From: Hymenolepis diminuta
Lineage: Eukaryota > Platyhelminthes > Cestoda > Cyclophyllidea > Hymenolepididae
Assembly: GCA_900708905.1 (NCBI GenBank)
Contig: CAADRB010000004.1
Location: 4,068,180-4,132,179 of the forward strand
Reading direction: 5' to 3'
DNA length: 64,000 nt
The first letter of the stretch is position 1; every line of letters begins with the position of its first letter. Made by a program: the position numbers and the translations under genes. This document shows positions 26,384 to 39,744 of the stretch, piece after piece. The notes below the pieces were generated by a model. The model made no database searches. It was not told the origin of the DNA and saw only the letters and a list, made by a program, of their open reading frames with translations.

Positions 26384-26408
26384 TGCCTCTCTGCTTTGCA
26401 GAGAGGCA
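26384..26408. repeat. Perfect 11-bp hairpin with 3-nt loop
   Basis: TGCCTCTCTGC, loop TTT, then GCAGAGAGGCA. It is GC-rich in an AT-rich setting and just precedes the old direct-repeat copy starting near 26490. Function unknown. Confidence 0.6.
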
Positions 26409-26489
26409 CGCCTAAGTATCAGTTGGTGATTTCTGATTGGTAATTCATCCTAGAATCACACAATGACTCCTGTCAAACACCGAATTGTC

Positions 26490-27800
26490 TTCCCACAATA
26501 CCAACACCTTCCTCTTTCCTCACAACTCCTCCTTCTTTCCTTCATCCTTTACCCCTCTCATTAAATTTACGATCGTCAAATAAACATTTTCCCAAACCTA
26601 ACTTTTGATCTTCTCATTCGTTAAAGGCTGCTGTTCCTTGTTGGTCTCAGGAAGGTCACTAATCCAACGAGGAAATTCGTGCCTAATTTGGTGAAGCGCC
26701 TAAAGTAGCTCTATCTTGGATTGGAGCTACTTTACTGGCTAACACCCCTGTCCTTGAACAGAACCGAAATGTGTTAACTATGGGCAATCTGTTTCATAAT
26801 CTTTCTATTTACCTCCACCAAATAATCGTTGATGTGCTCAATGTCGCTAACCATTAAGCGCCTTCACATCCTCAATTTGGGTCATCGAAGGAAGTTCCTC
26901 TGGATCTTCACGGTACCGATGTGCCCAACTTTTTTCAAGAAGTTTCTCTTCTCTCATTTGCATTCTGCAACATTTATCCGTTCTCATCAAACCCAACTCT
27001 TCCGAACAGAGTCCTAAGCACCAAGTGTTGTACTACATCCGTGCCAATGGCCCTCCTAATCCAAAGTCACTCCGCCGACATATCCAAGGGAAACGGAAGT
27101 TCCCCTAGTCGAAATTTATTACCAACATTCAGACACTCTGGTGAGATGCTTTCAGCCTCATCACAACTCCATACTGATGACGTGAATGACATTAAAAGGA
27201 TGAATGAGAAACAGGCAACCGCAATTCGCCCACAATCCTATTCCTAAAGTCCATTTACGAATCTCAAGGGGGGAGGGTGGCTACGTAGTACTTGCGGACG
27301 CTGACTCATAGGCCTGTTCGGTCTCCGTATGTAATTCGCGCTTACCGACTCATACCTCTGCTTTAACTTTCGATTTAAAAAGAACGCGAAATAAATCAAC
27401 TGCCTCATCACACCTCATTTCGCCTATTCTTCACAATCTGGATTATCTACTCTTGGTCCTAACGCCTCCTTCTTTCCTCTCAGTTCCTTTCCCTACTCCT
27501 TCCTTTTTTTCCCTCTTATCTATCTCTAATTGTCCAACAAGCCCATGGTCCTACTTAACTCTTGGACTTTAACTGTTGTTTCTTGCCTTAGGAAAGTCAT
27601 AAGTCCTATGAAGGAACATCTAGACCAATTTGTCGGAGTTCTCAAGATAGCCTTACTTGGGACTAGAGCTATTTTAAATCCAAGACCGGTTTTGGACTTG
27701 CATAAAGAAGTCATAGTTAGGAAGAGGTTAAGATTAGAACAAATGGTTGAGTTGTTTAACAAGATATTGAAAATACCGTCCAATAAGACCATTCATCCAA
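26490..27800 (+). repeat. Two diverged direct-repeat copies of unknown origin
   Basis: Copy A about 26490-26830 and copy B about 27450-27800 align through a pyrimidine-rich lead (CCTCCTTCTTTCCT in both), then AGGAAGGTCACTAATCC against AGGAAAGTCATAAGTCC, and onward to GGAGCTACTTTA against AGAGCTATTTTA. Both read through in one plus-strand frame with a shared pattern LRKV(T/I)(N/S)P, about 60 residues in B, while A is broken by stops or shifts. An old duplicated gene fragment or an unclassified repeat; no family recognised. Confidence 0.45.
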
Positions 27801-28459
27801 CGGTGAAAACTTGTTTGATATAAATGCTAACATCTGACAACCATTTATAGTGAGATGACGTAGATCACACCATTTGCTTGCCAATTCTGTTCATACGATG
27901 AGTTTCTTTACTCTTCCAATTAATCGTATTCATTCATGTGTCTTTTGTTGATTCGTGCGTACATTGATATTTCATTTGTATTCGCCAAATTCATTTACAA
28001 TAATAAAAATGACAATAAAGACAATTTTAACAGTAAAAATTTCTATGATATTTAATCATTCAACTCCGTTAACCAGTGCTTATCAAATGATTTGAAATAC
28101 TACGGTTCATGTGAAGCTGTTTTACTGATACTGATAGTGGGTCTTTTTGGGAATGAAATATTTGAATTTTGCTCTGTATAGAATATCAGGTTTCATAATA
28201 ACATCCTATGTATTTCATACTTTTAAGCGCAGTGAAATTGATCTTTAAAAAACATATGATGTAAGTATGACGTTCACATGCATGCTAATTAATGCGAAAC
28301 CTCTCGAAATAAGACAATTTAGAATTAGACATTTAAAGTGGCCAAAATAAACCGATTTACAAATTTAAAAAAAATCAACGTCACTATAGTCGATATCTAT
28401 TAAACCACCTTAAAAATTAAGGTATATGCAAAAGCCAGTTATTTCGAGTACAACAGGCG

Positions 28460-28465
28460 TTTATT
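28460..28465 (-). terminator. Candidate poly(A) signal of the catalytic dihydropyrimidinase/CRMP gene
   Basis: Minus-strand AATAAA 209 nt after the TAG stop at 28676-28674; the first one met downstream of that stop. Confidence 0.4.
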
Positions 28466-28673
28466 GATCACTAAAAATAGTGACAAACAGGAGGGTTTAA
28501 GGGAAAGAAATTTGAAAATACGGTCCATAACAGTGTAGAGTGAGAAAGAATCTCTACAATGGATCGTCAACTATAAAACTGGACAGGAAAAGAGAACGTA
28601 GTTAAGAACAACACAAGAGAGAATGTGATACCTTGCAAGGGGTCAGAGAGTAAAAGCATCGCAATTTCCCGAT

Positions 28674-31549
28674 CTACCAAAGGGCACTGGATTTTCCACC
28701 GGGGGGTTGCATCGTACGGGTTGATGTGCGTGCAGGCATTTGATCGTCAAACTGAGATCCTGAAAAAAGCAGAAAATCAGTACGCGATGGAAATACACCT
28801 GAAAATTAAAAAAATCTATGGAATATAGAGCGAAGGATTTCAATCCAAAAGAAATGCACATGGCTTAAGCCGAAGTGGTATGATAAACCACGGAAATAAA
28901 CCAACCGATCAACGAACTGTAAATATAATGGACATAATCTCAGACATGCACCTGAGAGTCAAATGAAGACTGAACTTAGGACGTCAAAAAGCGAATTCTT
29001 TCCCACTTAAGAATATGGACAATTTAATGCTCCCGAGTTCAAGTGAATTAAAACTTTTCATGCCCTTACTTCAGTACCAGCTTACACTGACCCCCTTCCC
29101 CCCTCCCTTCGCCCTTTCATACCTCATTTAGCTCGTTTGTTATTTTCTTTTTTCAGGTGCTTTGGCATGATTAAAACTACAAAAGTTCTTTTGCTGTACC
29201 ATGGGCAAAAATAATAACGCCCAACTCAAGTACTGCCTTGATCATTTCAATAAATCCTCGTATTGAAAGGGAATATAAACATTAACTGTCAAGTTTTCAA
29301 CATCATATATCCTAGAACTATCCAATTATGTTAATTTAATAGGTCGATTCGATACCCATCTAACTATTTATACAACGTGCACTATTCCTACAGGTCGTAT
29401 AATTAGTTCCAGGTCTAAGCGTTATTCTGTGCAGGGTTGTTTTTGATTTGGATCACACGATTCTACTCAAATTCGAGGAGTTCTATTTAATTGCTAGAAT
29501 CGCATATATGTATACGTGAAAATAAGTCAGGTATAAGAAGCCTAATCAAAAGTCAAAATAGAGACGTACCGCTAAGTGCAAAGCTTGAGTCTTGCATATT
29601 TCGGGCTCCGGAGCTGGTAGGTGGTCGATGATGGAATTGTGTTCCTGGAGTTTCACCCTGTTGATTTCCACCATCAGTATCATCAGCTTTCTTGTTCATT
29701 TCCAGCTCCTTTAAGGCTTGGGTTAAGTCAATCACAGGGCCAGTGTAGGGATCGCGCTTCACTGGTTCAATTTGACGTAACTAGAGATCGAAACATTTTC
29801 GGATTAGCGGAATGTTAAACGAAGTGGAATGATGCTGGAAGTGTTACCTTATTTCGAGCCTGCACTTTTGAGTAGACGTAAGGAGAGAAGGCTGGGGTTG
29901 GAACGAAGCGACCACTTCCCTGACTAACTTTCAGAGAACCATCCTCTTCCACGACTACATGGCCGTTTGTGATGACTATTTGAGGCACACCGTGGCATAC
30001 CATACCCTCGAAAATATTGAAATCCACATTTTGATGGTGAGATGAGGCAGAGATAGTGTGTGTGGCTTCAGGATCCCACACTACGATATCGGCATCGCAG
30101 CCAACGTCAATTCGACCTTTTCGTGGATAGATATTGAAAATCTTTGCCGCATTAGTACTTGTAATTGCGACAAATTTGCATGGATCGATGATGCCAGAAT
30201 TCTACAATGTATAAAACCAAATCCTTTATATACCCTGTAAATACGGATTCTGAATTAGACAGCAAAAATGAAGCACTTACAACACCCTTCTCCCAAATGA
30301 CAGACATGCGGTCTTCAACACCATTCACACCATTTGGAATCTTTCGGAAGTCGTCCTTTCCAAGAGCCTTTTGGTCAGCCTTGAAAACACAATGATCCGT
30401 ACCGGTACATTCGAGATGACCATTAGCGAGAGCCTTCATAAGTTTAGCTTCAGTCCCGCTAGATCGCAGTGGTGGACTCATAACATATCCTGCTGCGTGG
30501 CGCCAACAGCTGTTGAAGTAATGACTTGAATTAGTTCCAAGTCCAGCAGCGATGGCCTCACCGATAACTAGAATGCCTTCCTGTCTGGCATCACAAATCT
30601 TTTGAGCTGCTCCAGCGCTCATTACATGAACGACGTAGAGAGGACAGTTTGCGGAATCAGCCAGAGTTATGGCTCTCCCGGTAGCTTCAATTTCACACTA
30701 AAAATAATAAACTGCGAACTAAAAGGCACCCACCTGCTCAGGACGGGAGTAAGAATGTCCTTCTGGTCCGAGAACACCGCGATTCACCACCTCTTCTTGC
30801 TTACGTGCAATGAGCTTTCCGTTTTCAGCATGAACCTGAGCGATTGCACCAAGATCACGACAACGAACGAAAAATTCGTAGAGTTGATCGTCTTCAAGCA
30901 TAAAGACATTAGGGTAGGCAAGGAAACTTTTGAAGGAATTTACACCCTTCTCTTTTGTCAGAACCTCCATTTCATCAGCAACTTTCTTGTCGAAATGGGG
31001 CACAATAACGTGTAAAGCATAATCACAACAGACTTTTTTATCGGCATTTTGGCGGTAGTGCTCATACGCTTCCAGTATTGATGAACCACGTTTGGGACAG
31101 ACAAAATCGACTAGAAAATAGGCTACTCAAAACTCAACATACTTATCATCGTAGTTCCGCCAGCCAACGCAGCTTTTGTTCCTGTATAGAAATCATCGGC
31201 AGAATATGTTCCCATGAAGGGCATTTCCATGTGAGTATGTGTGTCAATGCCGCCCGGCATAATCATTTTCCCTCGAACATCAATGGTCCTTACGCCACCT
31301 GGAATTGTTAGATTAGATCCTACTTGTCTAAATTTATCGATAAAGTAAAACTAAGAGACGTTACCTTATAATCCCGTCTTGGATATAGACATCAGCGGGG
31401 AATATCCGATCATCATTAACAACCGTACCTCCTTTCAGAAGTAGCCTGTTTTGGGCATTCTAATAACGATATAATAAACATTATATTTAAATTACCTGTA
31501 AGTGATGCGAAAGCTTGCCTGCACCAACATTCACTCTAGAGCCATTCAT
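28674..31549 (-). CDS. DPYSL: Dihydropyrimidinase/CRMP (DPYSL) family, catalytic residues intact
   Basis: Exons (minus order): 31549-31496, 31459-31365, 31327-31143, 31110-30734, 30697-30281, 30201-29848, 29780-29570, 28759-28674; 592 residues, all phases consistent. Amidohydrolase-superfamily TIM-barrel enzyme or CRMP. Metal ligands known for dihydropyrimidinase are all present: H80/H82 ([12 protein letters not shown]), K172 ([11 protein letters not shown], the carboxylated Lys), H205 (VHAEN), H261 (VVHVMS), D338 (TGTDH); the catalytic Tyr is Y177. [20 protein letters not shown] is near-identical to the human enzyme. The tail is CRMP-like: [15 protein letters not shown], a [18 protein letters not shown] stretch, end KSSALW. 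It could therefore open dihydrouracil/hydantoin rings (pyrimidine degradation), act like CRMP in the cytoskeleton, or both. Paralogue of the gene at 8500-10872. The terminal exon is 810 bp away from the previous one. Confidence 0.95.
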
Positions 31550-32511
31550 GTTCAAAGACGTAGGGTAATAACAAAAAATGGTCTTGCAATGAAAAGTAGA
31601 TCCTAAATTTACATGTCCTTCAAATTGGCAAATTAAAACAATGAAACATTTTATTAAAAATATACTATGAAAGAATAAAATTTCAGTAGACCGGCGCCTA
31701 AAAATTACTTATAAATAGATATGATGAGTGAGAAATGTATATTTTACCAAAGAATCATGAATGATCAATTGAGGAGGTGGAAAATGAATTCGTGTTACCA
31801 CAAAATCTATTCACATAAAAAATCACCAATATTATTTACTATTTACAATTTATTTGAGCGGTTTAGTGAATTCCGGAGAATAATGTTTATTATATTTGTG
31901 AATCAGCCATATTCGGCAAAACCTTAAGTGCTAGTGTTTTTAAGAAATCTGTACAAGCTTTCATCGATCAGGACAACATTCTTCTCGCGGAAATATTAAA
32001 GTCTAAAACTCTTAGGAGAAATTTTATTAACTGTGAAGGAAGGAGGACAAGAATTTTGATACTTATTCGTTAATCTGGACCGAATATTAAACTCCTCCAT
32101 AATATAGTTTAATCCTTCTTTTCTTCTCAAAATTCAAGGCAATAAATGAAACTTATCCTTATCAAACTTATAAATAAATATAAACTTTTTATTATTGTAA
32201 ATATCATACACTGAATATAAGTTGTCATTGTCTATTTGAACATACAATAGTTCACAATCACCTTCATTCTTAAGAAAATATCTAGTTTTAATTTCAGAAT
32301 GTTTTTAATAAACTAAATTTGGATAATATTCCAATATGAAACATTTGAATTTTACTATTTTCTGAAACTTATCTTTTATGTTCAAAACAGCCTATTTTCA
32401 AGGTTCTTAAATAACCGCTTAATTTACATACAAATTCATCGAAATTCGTTTACTTTTCGGTGTTTTGTGCGTGCCTCGTTAAGTAGACGGCTGGAGTTTT
32501 ACTATTTTTGA
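31550..32511. promoter_or_regulatory. Shared upstream region between divergent DPYSL and CDC7
   Basis: 961 bp separate the start codons of the two divergently transcribed genes (ATG at 31549 on minus, ATG at 32512 on plus). The sequence is AT-rich with no TATA or CCAAT motif I would defend and no coding signal; the 68-codon plus frame at 31721-31927 has no support. It must hold both promoters unless an upstream non-coding exon exists. Confidence 0.45.
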
Positions 32512-34698
<2,187 letters not shown>

Positions 34699-34878
34699 TT
34701 TCTCCCCATTCCTCTCTTTTTCATAAAGTTTGTTTTTATGCTAACTTTTCATACGCATTTGTACCGAGAAAAAAGAGTATTTTTCGTATATGAAAGCATT
34801 CTCTTTTCATATAAAACAATGAGGAGAATATGATCTATTTATAAATCATCTAATCGTTATCATCTAGTAGAGCATAGT

Positions 34879-37800
34879 CTACTTGGGAGTATCAACTTCA
34901 TTGGTCGCAAAAAGGGTTGACCTGAATTCGTCCAGCGTCTTAAGAAGACGATTATCCCCAATTCCTTCGTACGCACACCCTGAGCAAAATGATCGAAAGT
35001 CTTCTAACATGCCACGGTCAAATACCTCTTCTACAGTGGTTTGTCCACGCCATCTGCGAGGCAGCATATGATTCCACATCCAGAAGAAACCCACTTCAGT
35101 CTGTACTTCAAAGCAGGAGGTTTTCCTATCCAACACCGGCCGACATATAGATGGACCTTCCAGAGCCCCAGCCGTAACTGCCGAATTCGCTGAGCCTAAA
35201 TTGTCATATTCTTGTGCGCCTCCTTCCCCTGGGGCTTCATTGTCAGAACACAAGGTCGGCTGCAAGAAAACAAAATTTCAATTATCCAGTTAATGTACCT
35301 CATTTCAATTGTCGGTACTCACAGCATAAGAGCAAGGGGATAGTGGATGGTTGTTGGTAAAAACCCTTCGAGGTGTCGAATGATCAGAGAGGTGTTCTCC
35401 ACCCTCTTCTTTTCCCCCTGGTGCTAGTGAATTGTGTGGGACAACAGGATGAGTTGGTGAAAGGCTCTCCCGCGTTTGCTTCCTTAGAGAACCGCGAGGG
35501 TACATGGGAATCATAGCGAACATGCCCCCGGAGATGTGAACGAACATGCGCTGTGTGTAAGACATGCCTCTCGGCGGCTCATCACCACACGGGGGAGGAC
35601 AATGAAAACTTTCGCTGCTATCTCCCGCGTCCATCACTGGCGACTGTTGTTGAACCGCTGGAGAGTATGAGAGGGGAATGAATCCAAACCTTGGGGGTAA
35701 AAATAAAGGCATCCACTTATTCGGTGTAACAGTCAATTATTGTCAATTTAAAAATGGACTTACTTGCTCAAAATGCTCTCTTGGAAGTAGAACAATGCGA
35801 CCATTTGTTCAGATTCAGGTATTTCTATGGAAAACAAGTAACCCATTGAAATCATATATTAGGCCCAAGTTAAATGAAAAGAAAGGGAAGGTGAAGCCAC
35901 CTGGGAACAATTCAGCAACAACTTCATATGGGAGTGGTTCGGACTTTCCTTTTGGGATATTATCTCTGGCACGAACAAGATCGTAGATTCGACAGGGAAC
36001 GAAGATGGGCACTCGAAGAGGATACATGCTGTAGCGGGTTCCGGAGTAACCAAAAGGATAGCACGGCGCTGGGACTATCAAGAAACCGTGACTCGTGGCT
36101 TTGTAGTAGAGAAAATGTAACAACTGAAGGAGAAAAGAGAACAAGTACTAAATATCTTATTGATAAGCAGTTCCCTTACGAATTATCTCCTGAGATAGTC
36201 AAGTATTGGGTTAATAGATATTTTTAATTTTGAAATACCGATCATCCAAATAAATACCATATCGAAATAGGATAAAGGAAGAGTATTAGTTGAAGTCGTT
36301 CCAACAGGGCAAGCATACGAAACGGAAAGTAAAATCACTAAGGCTGACACTGAATGAAACAAAGTCGCTGCTTTTCCAAACTCGATAGAAAAGAGCCGAA
36401 AGACTATCGATCTAGAAATACTCTAAACTGATCACGGTGGGTGCCATGACAGCAAATCCAATTGTAGATAAAGGGTTAGGGGGTCCTGAATATTATAGTA
36501 GATCACCAAGCGAATTGTTATTATCTCCATTTTAGTACCATTACTTTCCGATTTGGCGTTTCGAAACGCTATTTTAAGCAAAAGGGGATAAACTTAAAAG
36601 CTCACCATTTCGTTAAGGCGACTTGGAGAAGCAACAAGCCATTGGATTTCCACTCCGAAAGCACAGGTTGGATGATAATTGAGGTCGTAGAGTAGGCAAT
36701 ACCATTCTGGATGCTCTTTCAATGCTTGAGTAGCAACAGAAGTATTCGAAGAGTCGCGCAGGTCCCGAGTAACACGCTTCCGAAGCACTCCGTCCGATCC
36801 AACTGTACACGGAGAGAGTACATTAAGAAATTAAATATAACGTCAAAAGGTAAGTGGGATTTTGCTGTAACATCCTTTTCTCACCATGAATTTCTGGACT
36901 GTTCGTTGCTCCAAAAACTCGATTCAGACGAATCGAACTTAAAATACCATTTGCCGGGTGATTTTTCTGATCCTCTACAGAAGTAGTGTCGCCTTCAAGG
37001 GAGGTATTCAGAGGTCGGGAGGAGGAAGGGAAGAATGCAGACGTGATGAATGAGTTTGTTGGAGGTGATGCATTACGCACAAGAAGTACTTCCATCCACT
37101 CCTTTTGGAAGTCCGTGGAGAAGATTCCAAGGGGTGAAGCACTGCCTGGTGGAAGGTAGGCGGTTGGGAAGGGAATCTTTCTAACGTCTGCAGGCTTCGG
37201 CAAACTTAGTGGATCACCACTGGCTGATTTTCGACTGCTTACTAAATGATAGCAGGAAAAGATTGTAAATCTAAGTAAGAGGGCTTTATCAGATGTTACA
37301 AGATTTCTTAAATGGGAATGTCGACTGACAGGTGAAAAAAACAATTCAAGTTAAGATAGATTCTGCTGTGTGAATACATTGAAATGATCACCGCTTTTCC
37401 CTTCGATGTCTAAATGCCGATAGGACATTATCTCTCCTGCAGATGCACGACTACCTTAGAAAATAGAGTCACAATTTGACTACAGAATTATTAAAAAGAG
37501 GCAGATTTCTGAGAAGAGCAGACATTAAATCCAATTAACAATTAGACCAGCTTTGAATGACATTTAAAATCTTAAACTGTAATGGACTCGTTAATGCGAA
37601 AACGAATACTCCACAGTAACCTTTCTTCTCGATTTCCACAGGACGGATGGGTCTGTGTTCAAAAGACAATCTAAACCAGCCTAAATGAAAAGTGAAAAGT
37701 GTTCCCTTAAAATGAGCTCACTTGTTTCATAAGGGCATATGATTTAATACCTTCATTTTAAATTGTCCGATATTTTAATCAAGAATGGGGGATATTTAGT

Positions 37801-39481
37801 CAAGCAAATACCTGCAGATCCTGGAGACAAAATGTTGGGATATTATGATGAAGTTAATTAGACTTGACCCTGGAAGTTTCCCCGTCAGTTCCAAAAGCGA
37901 GTTCATTGTTTTAATGAGGATGTAATCAGTGGATTAGTTGTAAAAAGTGAACTTGGTGCAGTGAATTTAACAAAGAACATAAAATAATATTTGGTAAATT
38001 TATTTGCTAGTAGTCGAGAAATAAAAGCGATGAAAGAATCTGAGATAGATTACGGGCAAAGTGATGACAAGCTGTCAGCAAAATGCACTTTAGAAAAAAA
38101 TTAATAATACACAGTGAGAGATTACAATTATCTACACCGCTTGTATTTATGCTGTTATAGAGTTAAACAATGAAGGTTATTTTAATTCAATTTCACAATT
38201 TTAATTAAAGTGATTTCTGCGTTAAAGATAATGAAGCCACTCATTTTCAAAGGCTACTAGCCTCTGAACATAGGCAAAAGACCAAGATCTCATCACAAAT
38301 TTCACCAGTTGTAGAATCAGGAACTGGATGAACTTGAAGGAAATAGCTAAAGTACCTAGTTATTAAAGCCAAAAGTATTTTCAAACAACTTGTTAATTTA
38401 AGCGATTTTTTGTAAAAAATTTTCTCCTGTTTGAATGCCTGCGTGAACCAAGCTCAATCAGTGCTTGTTACTCTCCTATACTGCAGTATTAGTCATCGAT
38501 TATCATTCACTTCTGACCCGCGATTAATCAGCCAATTTACCAGCTCTACAAAATATCCTTCTCTACTCTCAACTCTTCACTTTTGGTTTAAGAAGCGTAA
38601 TTGCCTGTCGTTAGTTATTAGTCGTATTCTAGCTCCTACAACCTAATGATCCTGGTCTCTAGAAATGTTAGCCTTAGTAAGATCAAAATATTAATGAATA
38701 ATCATAAGAAAACTAACTACGTGAAATTAATTATTAATAATTAGAATGCATTGCTGAATGAATATGCTAAATGCAAAGCCGAAATTCATGATAGATAGAT
38801 AGATAGATATACATAGATAGATAGTTAGATATAGATATAGATAGAAAGATGGATAGATAGATCGATAGAGATAGATAGAGATAGGTAGATAGAGATCGAT
38901 AGATAGAGATAGGATAGATAGAGATTGAGATAGATAGAGAAAGATAGATAGAGATAGATGAAGATAGATAGATATAGATATAGATGGATAGATAGATAGA
39001 GATCGATAGATAGAGAGAGGATAGATAGAGAAAGATAGATAGATATAGATGGATAGATAGAGATAGATATAGATGGATAGATAGAGATAGATAGATAGAT
39101 AGATGAAGATAGATAGATATAGATGGATAGATAGATAAAGATAGATAGATAAATAGAGATAGAATAGTTAGATGAAAATAGATAGAGATAGATAGATAGA
39201 GATAGAGATAGATAGATAGATAGATAGATAGATGGATAGATAGATAGATAGAGATCGATAGATAGAGATAGAATAGATAGAGATTGAGATAGATAGAGAT
39301 AGAGATAAATAGATAGATAGAGATAGATAGATGGATAGATAGATAGATAGATAGATAGAGATCGATAGATAGAGATAGAGATAGATAGATAGATAGAGAT
39401 AGATAGATGGATAGATAGATAGAGATCGATAGATAGAGATAGAATAGATAGAGATAGATAGAGATTGAGATAGATAGATAG

Positions 39482-39512
<31 letters not shown>

Positions 39513-39548
39513 GATAGATGAAGATAGATAGATAGAGATAGATAGATG

Positions 39549-39602
<54 letters not shown>

Positions 39603-39605
39603 NNN

Positions 39606-39659
<54 letters not shown>

Positions 39660-39713
39660 GATCGATAGATAGAGATAGAATAGATAGAGATTGAGATAGA
39701 GATAGATAGATAG

Positions 39714-39744
<31 letters not shown>

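Noticed and set aside
27526..27823. Overlapping open frames on both strands as a real gene
   Set aside because: No domain, no splice partners; better explained as one copy of an old direct repeat.
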